Positions 55,001 through 62,911 of a stretch of DNA of 64,000 nt are shown here, piece after piece (the stretch's first letter is position 1; each line of letters starts with the position of its first letter). Below the pieces are notes generated by a model. The model did not search any database. It was not told the origin of the DNA and was given only the letters and a program-made list of their open reading frames with translations. The DNA is from an uncultured Bacteroidota bacterium (GTDB taxonomy: Bacteria > Bacteroidota > Bacteroidia > UKL13-3). A program made the translations under genes and the position numbers. The stretch lies in the NCBI GenBank assembly GCA_903850915.1, contig CAINMV010000037.1, forward strand, positions 124,001 to 188,000, read 5' to 3'.

Positions 55001-55387
55001 CCATCAAGTGGATTAAGTGCAACCACAGGAACAAGTGTAGTTGCCTCACCCAATGTAACCACCACCTATACTGCTACTGGAACCGATGCAAACAATTGTA
55101 CCGACACACAAACCGTAACAATAACAATTGCATCAACGGGCATTCACAATTTGGAATTAAAGTCGCAAGTACTAATTCAGCCTAATCCTGCACATAACGA
55201 AGTAAATATTACGGTTCCATGGAATTGCTCGATCACACTTTATGATTTGACAGGTAAGATTGTCTTAACAAAAGAAATCTCGACTGGTAAAAATGTGTTA
55301 ACCATTGACCAACTGCCAAGAGGCGTTTATACCGCAGAGGTGGCTATTGGAGATGAGAAATTGTATTCGAAATTATTACTTCGCTAA
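52073..55387 (+). CDS. giant secreted BNR/beta-propeller protein with T9SS type A sorting domain
   Basis: 1104 residues. Signal peptide 1-21 (ending RLFAQ). Region about 110-770 contains repeated propeller blades of VPS10/sortilin-like or photosystem-assembly-like type: WSTSDGGLTWAS, LKSTNGGATWSQI, YKTINAGNTWVKK, FYRSTDAGNTF, YRSNDTGNTWVNI. These Asp-box (BNR) units resemble sialidase-like and cellulosome-associated glycosidase folds. Ig-like or PKD-like domains (about 785-1020) follow, then the sorting domain (LIQPNPAHNEVNITV to SKLLLR). Exported; no catalytic site could be assigned, so enzyme or adhesin is open. Confidence 0.88.
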   Translation: MNKCFTLFISFLFFSSRLFAQTPGDTANTPYWIDMMQDFRINYNTTVSAFNKYYENRTIEPHTGYKVFKRWQEYWLTRVDANGNFPANDALWNAYYDYFGTSSSVNNSSIAGNWQPLGPNFVPGNSTGQPNGNGRVNSVAFHPTDTNKFWIGAPQGGLWSTSDGGLTWASNTDNLPTLGVSAILIDPINTNIMYIGSGDRDAGDAPGLGILKSTNGGATWSQINNGLGNFTVGMMEMNKYNSNIIIAATSSGIYKTINAGNTWVKKSSNSNNYKDIKYHPTDTNIVYAVEGVVFYRSTDAGNTFTAINGGTSGLNTTGNRCVIGVSKASPNMVYLVQSNGAYKGTYLSFDKGLTFVSRSTTPNIFDYNADGSGTKTQAWYDMAVAVDTGDIGVIYVGGVNVFKSADSAKTWTCYAHWVGGGFPSIHADQHALAIDPKTNKLYCGNDGGIYSRSKSATAFTNLTSGLNISQIYRIGQSAQTPSIVIAGWQDNGTGFYRNSISGTNKWKTTMGGDGMECIIDPTDSNFMYGALYYGNINRTTTGSTLTSTVSNNGSFGINEDGAWITPYILHEKNPNVMFVGYKNVWRGKNIKTTPTWKQITKNSTSNITFLEHCASDTSRLYYSRSDAKFFRTDSLYLDTPKFRDLTSKTPTPTSTVNWIETHPSKPNTVYIIQNNNIYRSNDTGNTWVNINGTLPGGSRNCLLLDREATDGIYVGTDVGVFYRDSTMTTWVPFKNNMPATSRITELEMFYDYANTTASRISASTYGRGLWQSDVYLTNSAPVTSFIAQDTAVCINGTTTLLDLSSGSPDFWQWTITPSTFTYINGTNANSQNPQVNFNAIGNYTVRLYSRKKGWGYNTLEKSNFVKVYALPVVSVSGNRNICIGDNTLLTGGGGNSYAWYDGSVLISNNASYSANPTSTKTYKLICSSIPGCSDSMNVIVTVNSKPNVTITPNSAKLANGQMVRLTGSGAASYTWAPSSGLSATTGTSVVASPNVTTTYTATGTDANNCTDTQTVTITIASTGIHNLELKSQVLIQPNPAHNEVNITVPWNCSITLYDLTGKIVLTKEISTGKNVLTIDQLPRGVYTAEVAIGDEKLYSKLLLR

Positions 55388-55400
55388 TTTATTGACTATA

Positions 55401-55880
55401 ATGGCTATTCGCAAAACAACTGAAGTAAAAAAAGCTCCGCTGCTAAAAAAAGCCGGCTCACTTAAAATTGGTATTGTAGTATCTCAATGGCATGATGATA
55501 TTACAAGCATATTGCTAAGTGGTGCCTTAACTTACTTAAAGTCGCTACGTATTCCGACTAAAAACATTATTGTGCATTTTGTGCCTGGCAGCTATGAATT
55601 ACCTTTAGGTGCGCAATGGCAACTGGAGCAAGGCGTTGATGCTGCGATATGTTTAGGCTGTGTAATTAAAGGAGAAACCATGCATTTCGATTTTATATGT
55701 AATGCAGTAGCTCAAGGAATTAAAGATGTAAACTTGAAATTCTCAAAACCCGTAATATTTGGAGTTCTTACACCCAATACCTTAAAGCAAGCGCAACAGA
55801 GAGCGGGTGGCAAATATGGAAATAAAGGAACAGAGGCGGCCGAAGTGGCAATTCAAATGCTTGCAATTCAAGGAAAATAA
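55401..55880 (+). CDS. ribH: 6,7-dimethyl-8-ribityllumazine synthase
   Basis: 159 residues from ATG 55401, 14 bases after the BNR gene; the open frame reaches back into that gene. Joins 5-amino-6-ribitylaminouracil and 3,4-dihydroxy-2-butanone-4-phosphate in riboflavin synthesis. KIGIVVSQWHDDIT, VPGSYELPLGAQW, CLGCVIKGETMHFDFI (with catalytic His) and IFGVLTPNTLKQAQQRAGG are the family blocks. An extra Lys-rich N-tail of about 20 residues is present. Other rib genes are not in the window. Confidence 0.95.
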   Translation: MAIRKTTEVKKAPLLKKAGSLKIGIVVSQWHDDITSILLSGALTYLKSLRIPTKNIIVHFVPGSYELPLGAQWQLEQGVDAAICLGCVIKGETMHFDFICNAVAQGIKDVNLKFSKPVIFGVLTPNTLKQAQQRAGGKYGNKGTEAAEVAIQMLAIQGK

Positions 55881-55935
55881 CAAAATACCTAGTTGACAAC
55901 CGGTATCATATTGTTTAAAGGAAGCTAAAAAGCAC

Positions 55936-56994
55936 TTAATCTTTAACAAAATCCATTCTAAACTTTTCGCGTCTATGCTGCGTGAGTTTTAGTGGATTGG
56001 CAGAGTTTTCTGCCTCATTCTTTCTTGTTTTATAAAGATCAATTGCCATATAAACGGCATTTCTAAAACTTGTTTCGTCGGCTATTCCTTTCCCTGCAAT
56101 ATCGAAAGCTGTACCATGGTCGGGGCTAGTGCGTATTATTGGCAAGGCAGCCGTGAAGTTAACGCCACTTTCGAAAGCCAGTGATTTAAATGGAATCAAA
56201 CCTTGGTCGTGGTACATCGCCAAAACAACATCGAATGATTTATACGCTTTAGTGCCAAAAAAACCATCAGCACTATAAGAGCCATAAACAATAATATTCT
56301 CGGCTTGAGCTCGCATAATAGCAGGTGCAATTATTGTTTGCTCCTCCTTACCAATTGCTCCTTTGTCGCCAGCATGAGGATTTAGCGCCAACACGGCTAT
56401 CTTTGGATTATCGATACCAAAATCCAATTTTAGTGTTTGGTGAATGGTGATTATTTTATCATATACCTTTTGCGTCGTAATGTTCTTGCCTATTTCAGTA
56501 ATAGGAACGTGCTCGGTAACCAAAGCTACCTTTAGTTCCTGGCTCAATAGCATCATTGCATAATTTTCAACTCCAAACTCCTTGGCTATATATCCAGTAT
56601 GCCCTGAGAATCCGGGTAAAGGAATATTTCCTTTACTTAATGGAGCTGTTACCAATGCATTGATTTTACCTGCTTTTAAATCGGCAACAGCAGCTTGGAG
56701 CGATTGTAAAGCGTATTTACCACCCGTTTCATTTTCTTCACCGATATTTAATTGCACCTCTTCTTCCCAAACATGCACCATGTTCACCTTTTTTACCAAT
56801 GCTTGATCAGCATCTTTAATTCCATTGTAATTAAAGTCGTTAAGGCCCAACAACTTTTTGTGGAATCCAATTGTTTTTGTTCCGCAATAAATGATTGGGG
56901 TGCAAATTTCTGCCATAGCAGGATTCATGAACGTTTTCATGATCACTTCCAGGCCGATACCATTAATATCGCCAACGCTTATTCCAATTTTCAT
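55936..56994 (-). CDS. pdxA: 4-hydroxythreonine-4-phosphate dehydrogenase
   Basis: 352 residues. Oxidises and decarboxylates 4-phosphohydroxy-L-threonine for pyridoxal phosphate synthesis by the DXP-dependent route. IGISVGDINGIGLEV, LVTAPLSKGNI, FSGHTGYIA, LNPHAGDKGAIGKEE, AMYHDQGLIPFKSLAF and RTSPDHGTAFDIAGKG include the metal-binding His residues. dxs lies two genes upstream on the same strand, supplying DXP, the co-substrate with the PdxA product in the next step. Confidence 0.95.
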   Translation of the reverse strand: MKIGISVGDINGIGLEVIMKTFMNPAMAEICTPIIYCGTKTIGFHKKLLGLNDFNYNGIKDADQALVKKVNMVHVWEEEVQLNIGEENETGGKYALQSLQAAVADLKAGKINALVTAPLSKGNIPLPGFSGHTGYIAKEFGVENYAMMLLSQELKVALVTEHVPITEIGKNITTQKVYDKIITIHQTLKLDFGIDNPKIAVLALNPHAGDKGAIGKEEQTIIAPAIMRAQAENIIVYGSYSADGFFGTKAYKSFDVVLAMYHDQGLIPFKSLAFESGVNFTAALPIIRTSPDHGTAFDIAGKGIADETSFRNAVYMAIDLYKTRKNEAENSANPLKLTQHRREKFRMDFVKD

Positions 56995-56999
56995 AAATG

Positions 57000-57007
57000 C
57001 AAAAATA
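57000..57007 (-). promoter_or_regulatory. -7 box TATTTTTG of pdxA
   Basis: Minus-strand TAnnTTTG match ending five bases before the pdxA ATG, pointing to a leaderless transcript or to chance in A/T-rich DNA. Confidence 0.4.
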
Positions 57008-57050
57008 CGAGTTGCGTCTTATATACCGTAAGTTTATTCTTTACGACCTT

Positions 57051-57509
57051 TTAAACCCCAAATTGAGAAAGATGGTGGTTCAGGTGCTTGTAAAACATGT
57101 TGTTCCACTCATCGCTGGTAAGTTTTCCAAAGGAGTGAGAATCCTTGTTGTGGAAATATGAAACACCCAATTCCTGTGTTTTTTGAATAAAATCAATCAA
57201 TCTATGTCTTTCTTGCTCAAAATCTCTTGAATCCCGAATTATAAATGCAGGAGCTGTTTGATTATTTTTTTTATAATCAGCATCGTTCACAACCATTTTT
57301 TTTACAAACATTTTTAAAAAGAAACGAAGTAGCGCATTTGGTTTTTGGTGTTTATCATCAAATACCATTTCGTAAGTAATATTGCAATGTGCGAGCATTT
57401 GAGCCACATTCATTTTACCCCATAAAGGAACAGAAGTTGAGTTTAAAGAATTGATTCTTTGAACAATATTATTAGCAACCTCTTTGGTAAAAATATTCGG
57501 TAGTGGCAT
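57051..57509 (-). CDS. DUF1569 (DinB-like) protein
   Basis: 152 residues from ATG 57509 (a GTG at 57533 is in frame but poorer). VPLWGKMNVAQMLAHCNITYEM and DEWNNMFYKHLNHHLSQFGV resemble the four-helix DUF1569/DinB-like family, with His residues placed as in the metal-binding DinB fold. Function unknown; some relatives act as thiol-dependent transferases. It lies between dxs (44 bases before) and pdxA (56 bases after), all on the same strand. Confidence 0.72.
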   Translation of the reverse strand: MPLPNIFTKEVANNIVQRINSLNSTSVPLWGKMNVAQMLAHCNITYEMVFDDKHQKPNALLRFFLKMFVKKMVVNDADYKKNNQTAPAFIIRDSRDFEQERHRLIDFIQKTQELGVSYFHNKDSHSFGKLTSDEWNNMFYKHLNHHLSQFGV

Positions 57510-57553
57510 ATGTTTTATATTAATTATTGGCACAAGTAATGCGCCTGTATTAT

Positions 57554-59512
57554 TTAGTTTAAACTCGCTGCGTTTGCATTTGCTGTGGATTTTATCACCA
57601 ATAAATTTCGCAGTGCTTCTTCAATTGCCTTATTATCATAACCACATTCACTCCACAATTGTGGCTGTTCTCCGTGTTCAACAATCATGTCTGGAATTCC
57701 GAGTCGGACGACGGTTGCGTTATATGTATTATCGGCAGCAAATTCTAGAATTGCAGAACCGAAACCACCTTCCACGCATCCATCTTCAATAGTAATAATC
57801 TTGGTATATTTCGTGAATATTTCGTGTAGCATATTTAAATCAAGCGGCTTCACAAAACGCATATCATAATGCCCAACGTTAACACCTTCTTTTTCAAGTT
57901 GATTGATGGCAATTACCGCTTCATTGCCAATATGACCAATACTAAGCACAGCAATATCCTTACCCTCTTTCAATTTTTTGCCTTTTCCTATTTCCAATAA
58001 TTGAAATGGCTGCTTCCAATCGGGCATTACACCATTCCCGCGAGGGTATCGTATTACAAAAGGTAGTGTATTTGTTTCGTGCTGTGCGGTATACATTAAA
58101 TTACGTAATTCCTCTTCATTCATTGGTGCACTTACCACTAAATTCGGGATACAGCGCATATACGCAATATCATAAGCACCATGGTGTGTCGGCCCATCAG
58201 CACCCGCCACACCAGCGCGATCCAGACAAAGAACCACCTTTAACTTTTGAATTGCTACATCATGCACCACCTGATCGTAGGCACGTTGCATAAACGAAGA
58301 ATAGATATTACAGAAAGGTATTATGCCTTGTGAAGCGAGGCCAGCAGAGAAAGTTACTGCATGCTGCTCGGCGATACCAACATCAAAAGCACGATCAGGC
58401 ATGGCTTTCATCATAATATTTAATGAAGATCCACTTGGCATTGCTGGCGTGATACCCATAATTTTACTATTCAATTCAGCCAATTCAACCAAAGTATGTC
58501 CAAAAACATCTTGGTATTTTGGTGGCTGCGGCATTGCGTATGTTTTCTTAAAAATCTCTCCTGTAACTTTATCAAACAAACCCGGCGCATGCCATTGCGT
58601 TTGATCTTTTTCGGCGAGCGAATAACCCTTCCCCTTCACAGTATTAATATGCAAAAGTTTTGGACCTGGAATATTTTTTAAATCTCGCAATACAGACACT
58701 AAATGAGTTACATCGTGTCCGTCGATAGGTCCGAAATAACGAAAACGAAGTGCTTCGAAGAGGTTACTTTGCTTGATTAGTGTAGATTTAAGCGATGCTT
58801 GAATTTTTGAGACAATACCTTGAGCTGTTCCACCTCCGATATTTTTTAAAGCTCCCAGCATTTTCCAAACATCATCTTTTACCTTATTGTAAGTAGGAGA
58901 TGTGGTGATATCCGTTAAATATTCCTTAAGAGCACCAACATTCGGGTCGATGCTCATGCAGTTATCATTTAAAATCACGAGTAAGTTTGAATTCTCTATT
59001 CCGGCGTGATTAAGTGCTTCGAAAGCCATTCCTGCCGTCATGGCGCCATCGCCAATAACTGCGATATGCTGGCGGTCTTTTTCACCTTTGTAATGACTTG
59101 CAACTGCCATTCCCAAAGCTGCTGAGATTGAGGTGCTACTGTGGCCCACACCAAAAGCATCATATTCACTTTCACTGCGTTTCGGAAATCCACTTAAACC
59201 TTTATAAACACGATTTGTATAAAAATCATCTCGACGACCCGTTAAAATTTTATGACCATAAGCCTGATGGCCTACATCCCAGACCAATTGATCATAGGGC
59301 GTATTAAAAACATAATGAAGGGCCACGGTCAGTTCCACCACGCCTAAGCTAGCTCCAAAATGACCTCCATTAACAGAAACTATATCAATGATGTATTGAC
59401 GCAGTTCATTCGAAATTTTTAATAGTTCCTCTTCTTTGAATTTTTTCAAATCATCGGGACTATTTATCTGGCTAAGTAACTCGCCGGCTTTAATTTGCAT
59501 TTTGTTAGACAT
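57554..59512 (-). CDS. dxs: 1-deoxy-D-xylulose-5-phosphate synthase
   Basis: 652 residues, a full three-domain transketolase-like enzyme that condenses pyruvate and glyceraldehyde-3-phosphate. HFGASLGVVELTVALHYVF, DVGHQAYGHKILTGR, GHSSTSISAALGMA, the thiamine diphosphate motif VIGDGAMTAGMAFEALNHAG to NDN, and AGVAGADGPTHHGAYD are present. DXP feeds the non-mevalonate isoprenoid pathway, thiamine and vitamin B6; pdxA two genes on matches the last use. No -7 box was found directly upstream. Confidence 0.96.
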   Translation of the reverse strand: MSNKMQIKAGELLSQINSPDDLKKFKEEELLKISNELRQYIIDIVSVNGGHFGASLGVVELTVALHYVFNTPYDQLVWDVGHQAYGHKILTGRRDDFYTNRVYKGLSGFPKRSESEYDAFGVGHSSTSISAALGMAVASHYKGEKDRQHIAVIGDGAMTAGMAFEALNHAGIENSNLLVILNDNCMSIDPNVGALKEYLTDITTSPTYNKVKDDVWKMLGALKNIGGGTAQGIVSKIQASLKSTLIKQSNLFEALRFRYFGPIDGHDVTHLVSVLRDLKNIPGPKLLHINTVKGKGYSLAEKDQTQWHAPGLFDKVTGEIFKKTYAMPQPPKYQDVFGHTLVELAELNSKIMGITPAMPSGSSLNIMMKAMPDRAFDVGIAEQHAVTFSAGLASQGIIPFCNIYSSFMQRAYDQVVHDVAIQKLKVVLCLDRAGVAGADGPTHHGAYDIAYMRCIPNLVVSAPMNEEELRNLMYTAQHETNTLPFVIRYPRGNGVMPDWKQPFQLLEIGKGKKLKEGKDIAVLSIGHIGNEAVIAINQLEKEGVNVGHYDMRFVKPLDLNMLHEIFTKYTKIITIEDGCVEGGFGSAILEFAADNTYNATVVRLGIPDMIVEHGEQPQLWSECGYDNKAIEEALRNLLVIKSTANANAASLN

Positions 59513-59691
59513 TTTTTCAATCTTATTTTTGAAGAAAGAAAGTGTGTAAAATTAACTTTTTTTTCTTAAAGTACGTTTGCAAAGACAAGGTTTTAGAACC
59601 CTTTATCTCCCTTTAATTGTAGGCCAATCGTACAAGAGACTTTTTTATTTTATTTCTAAAAATGTTTATTAAAAGAACCTCATTTAAGGGT

Positions 59692-61134
59692 TTAAAACTT
59701 GAGACATACATTTTTTTCTTCAGTAAAGAATTTCAAAGCCTCAAAACCGCCTTCTCGGCCTACTCCACTTTGCTTTACACCACCGAATGGGGTTCTTAAA
59801 TCACGTTCTAGCCAACAATTAATCCAAACAATACCACTTTCAATTTTCGCTGCCACTCGATGCGCTTTCGATACGTTATCAGTAAATACCGTTGCTGCTA
59901 AGCCAAAAGGGGTGCTGTTAGCCATAAAAATTGCCTCCTCCTCGGAAGAAAAAGAGACAAGAGTAACAACAGGACCAAAAATCTCCTCTTGATTTACGCG
60001 ACAATCGAAAGGCAGACCTTCAATAACCGTAGGAGCTATAAACCATCCATTTTTACAACGACCTTCTAAATTTACTGCATGACCTCCAAGTAGAATTTTA
60101 CCACCTTCGTCCTTTGCCAACTGAATATATGACAGTATTTTATCAAAATGAGGTTTGGAAACTATAGCCCCTAATTTTGATGATTCTTCCAATGGGTCAC
60201 CAACCGTTCTTTTCTGGACTTCAAGTAAAAAGGCAGTTTTAAATTTATTATAAATAGTATCTTGAATAAAAATTCTTGAACCGCAGAGGCAAATTTCACC
60301 CTGATTAGTAAAAGCTGCTGCTACACTAGTTTTAACTGTCTTCTCGAAACTACAGTCATCAAAAATAATGTTCGGATTTTTGCCGCCGAGTTCAAGACTC
60401 ATTTTTTTGAACATAGGAGCCGCAACGCGAGAAATTTCGGCCCCTGTTTTAGTTCCACCCGTAAAAGAAATTGCTTTAATTTCTGGATTTGCTGTAATAG
60501 CGCTGCCCACCTTGGGGCCAAGCCCATGTATAATATTGAGCACCCCAACTGGCAATCCAGCTTCCTTGCATATTTGACCAAGCATAAATGCCGTCATCGG
60601 AGTAATTTCCGAAGGTTTAGCGACCACACAGTTGCCCATGGCTAAAGCAGGAGCTATTTTCCAAGTAAATAAATACAACGGAAGATTCCATGGACTGATA
60701 CAACCTACAACACCAATAGGTGTTCGGAGTGTATAATTAAACGTGTTTTCATCCGTCTTATGAAATTCCCCATTGACATTCATTGCCGTTGTAGCATAGA
60801 ATTTTAGATTACTTACAGCTCGAGGAATATCCATTACACGACTAAGCCAAAGAGGCTTACCCTGATCGTTAGTTTCGGCTGCCACAAAATCTTCCATACG
60901 TGCCTCAATTCCTTTTGCAATTAAGATTAAGATATCACTACGCTGCTCCTGAGTTCGTTTGCTCCAAGCAGGAAAGGCCTCCTTGGCAGCGTTAACAGCC
61001 ATTTCTACATCCCTTTCATCACTGTCTGGCACTTCACTATAAACCTCTCCAATAGCTGGATTATAGCCATCTAAATAATTTCTAGAGATGGGTTCCACGT
61101 ATTCGCCATTAATAAAATTCAGGATTCGTTGCAT
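59692..61134 (-). CDS. NAD(P)-dependent aldehyde dehydrogenase
   Basis: 480 residues from ATG 61134 (upstream TTG at 61161 adds nine residues). Complete ALDH site: Asn150 in SPWNLPLY, Lys173 in KPSE, Glu248 in LELGGKNPN, Cys282 in NQGEICLCGS. Oxidises an aldehyde to its acid. The NQGEICLCGSR form and total length recall the 2-hydroxymuconic/2-aminomuconic semialdehyde and ALDH8A1 group, but no pathway partners are near, so the substrate is left open. A -7 box TATTTTTG ends four bases before the start. Confidence 0.9.
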   Translation of the reverse strand: MQRILNFINGEYVEPISRNYLDGYNPAIGEVYSEVPDSDERDVEMAVNAAKEAFPAWSKRTQEQRSDILILIAKGIEARMEDFVAAETNDQGKPLWLSRVMDIPRAVSNLKFYATTAMNVNGEFHKTDENTFNYTLRTPIGVVGCISPWNLPLYLFTWKIAPALAMGNCVVAKPSEITPMTAFMLGQICKEAGLPVGVLNIIHGLGPKVGSAITANPEIKAISFTGGTKTGAEISRVAAPMFKKMSLELGGKNPNIIFDDCSFEKTVKTSVAAAFTNQGEICLCGSRIFIQDTIYNKFKTAFLLEVQKRTVGDPLEESSKLGAIVSKPHFDKILSYIQLAKDEGGKILLGGHAVNLEGRCKNGWFIAPTVIEGLPFDCRVNQEEIFGPVVTLVSFSSEEEAIFMANSTPFGLAATVFTDNVSKAHRVAAKIESGIVWINCWLERDLRTPFGGVKQSGVGREGGFEALKFFTEEKNVCLKF

Positions 61135-61138
61135 GCAG

Positions 61139-61146
61139 CAAAAATA
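61139..61146 (-). promoter_or_regulatory. -7 box TATTTTTG of the aldehyde dehydrogenase gene
   Basis: Minus-strand TAnnTTTG match ending four bases before ATG 61134; supports this start over the upstream TTG and predicts a leaderless message. Confidence 0.4.
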
Positions 61147-61325
61147 AAAACAATTCGCCAATACCCTAAAAGAACTTGCACTAAGCTAGAACAACGATTA
61201 TTGTAGCTATAATTTCCATTTAGCGTTGCGATTTTACACCTGTTAGAAACTTGAACGAGAATTAGATGATAATTATCAGGCAGAATTAATTTCCGTTGTA
61301 ACCAATTAATTTTAACTTTACAACC

Positions 61326-62828
61326 ATGGCGATATTCAATTCTGTCATATCATGGTATTTTAAAAAACGATCCAGCCAACTGGATTACATGCAAAGCCAT
61401 GCAGCCGAATTACAAGAAAACACACGAAAGCGTTTGTTGAAAATGGCCGTAGATACTGAGTTTGGACAACGCTATGGATTCGAAAATAGCAATACCATTT
61501 TCAGCTTTAGAGATAACATTCCCATCAGCAATTATGAAAGCCTTTACCCGTATATTGAACGTATGTTGCGAGGAGAACAAAATTTATTATGGGGTGGCGA
61601 CATAAAGTGGTTTGCAAAGAGTAGTGGCACAACAAACGATAAAAGTAAGTTTATACCTGTAAGTTTTGAATCCCTTGAGCTTTGTCATTTTCGTGCTGGG
61701 AAAGACGTTCTCACAAGTTATTGCAGTCGTTTTGAAGACACCGACATTTTTTCTGGAAAAGGACTCGTCCTTGGTGGTAGTCATCAGATTAACAATGTAA
61801 ATCAAGATATTTTCTTTGGCGATTTATCCGCTGTATTATTAGAAAACATGCCTTTTTTGGGAGAGATATTGCGAGCACCTAAAAATGAAATAGCTCTGCT
61901 AAGCAACTGGGAAGAGAAGCTAGAAAGAATTATTGCAACTACGGTAAATGAAAACATCACAAGCATAACTGGTGTTCCAACTTGGACGCTTGTTTTGATG
62001 GAGCGCATTCTTGAAAAAACGGGCGCAAAAAGCATTGCAGAAGTGTGGCCCAATCTAGAACTTTATATTCATGGTGGCGTTGGTTTCGTTCCATATAAAG
62101 AACGCTTTTTAGCGCTTGCTGGTAAACCCATTAACTTTTTAGAAACTTACAATGCAAGCGAAGGATTCTTTGGCATTCAGGACCTTTCGACCCCCGACGA
62201 ATTGCTTTTGATGCCAGATTATGATATCTATTATGAATTTATGCCAATTGGTGAATATGGCAAGGAACATCCTCAATTGCTTAGTTTGGATGAAGTAAGT
62301 TTAAATCAAGTTTATGCCCTGGTAATTAGCACTAATTCGGGTTTATGGCGCTATATAGTTGGAGATACCGTTCGGTTTACTTCATTAAAACCTTTCCGAA
62401 TAAAAATTACAGGTCGAACACGTTTATTTATTAATGCCTTTGGCGAGGAGCTAATGATTGAAAATGCGGAACAAGCTATTAAAGCCGCCTGCGATGCAAG
62501 CCATTGCTGTGTTAAAGAATATACCGCAGCTCCTAAGTATTTTTCAGAAAATCACGATGCCGGGCACGAATGGCTTATCGAATTTGAGGAAGAGCCCGAG
62601 AATTTTAGGTTGTTTAGCAAAGTATTAGATGATACTTTAAAGCAAAACAATAGCGACTATGAGGCCAAGCGTTTCGGTGATTTAGCGATGAAACCACCAA
62701 TAATTCACAAAATGCCAAAAGGTACCTTTCATAACTGGCTTGATAAAAAAGGCAAACTCGGTGGCCAACATAAAGTACCTCGATTAAGTAATGATAGAAA
62801 GATTTTAGAAGACATCCTAGGTTTGTAG
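61326..62828 (+). CDS. GH3-like acyl-adenylate/amino-acid ligase
   Basis: 500 residues, bacterial GH3 (auxin-responsive promoter) family of adenylate-forming enzymes. ATP-binding P-loop FAKSSGTTNDKSKFIPVS, YNASEGFFGIQD, WRYIVGDTVRF and the C-terminal hinge GRTRLFINAFGEELMIENAEQAI are in order. The plant members conjugate amino acids to jasmonate or auxin; the substrate of the widespread Bacteroidota homologues is not established. It precedes murF by 83 bases on the same strand. No hormone or siderophore genes are nearby. Confidence 0.88.
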   Translation: MAIFNSVISWYFKKRSSQLDYMQSHAAELQENTRKRLLKMAVDTEFGQRYGFENSNTIFSFRDNIPISNYESLYPYIERMLRGEQNLLWGGDIKWFAKSSGTTNDKSKFIPVSFESLELCHFRAGKDVLTSYCSRFEDTDIFSGKGLVLGGSHQINNVNQDIFFGDLSAVLLENMPFLGEILRAPKNEIALLSNWEEKLERIIATTVNENITSITGVPTWTLVLMERILEKTGAKSIAEVWPNLELYIHGGVGFVPYKERFLALAGKPINFLETYNASEGFFGIQDLSTPDELLLMPDYDIYYEFMPIGEYGKEHPQLLSLDEVSLNQVYALVISTNSGLWRYIVGDTVRFTSLKPFRIKITGRTRLFINAFGEELMIENAEQAIKAACDASHCCVKEYTAAPKYFSENHDAGHEWLIEFEEEPENFRLFSKVLDDTLKQNNSDYEAKRFGDLAMKPPIIHKMPKGTFHNWLDKKGKLGGQHKVPRLSNDRKILEDILGL

Positions 62829-62892
62829 TTACCACTTCAAATTTGCATTACTTGATTAATTATTGACGTTTATTTAACCCGTGATAATTTTC

Positions 62893-62900
62893 TATTTTCG
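62893..62900 (+). promoter_or_regulatory. -7-like box TATTTTCG of murF
   Basis: TAnnTTCG variant ending 11 bases before the murF ATG; no -33 element at standard distance. Confidence 0.35.
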
Positions 62901-62911
62901 CTTTGTAAATT

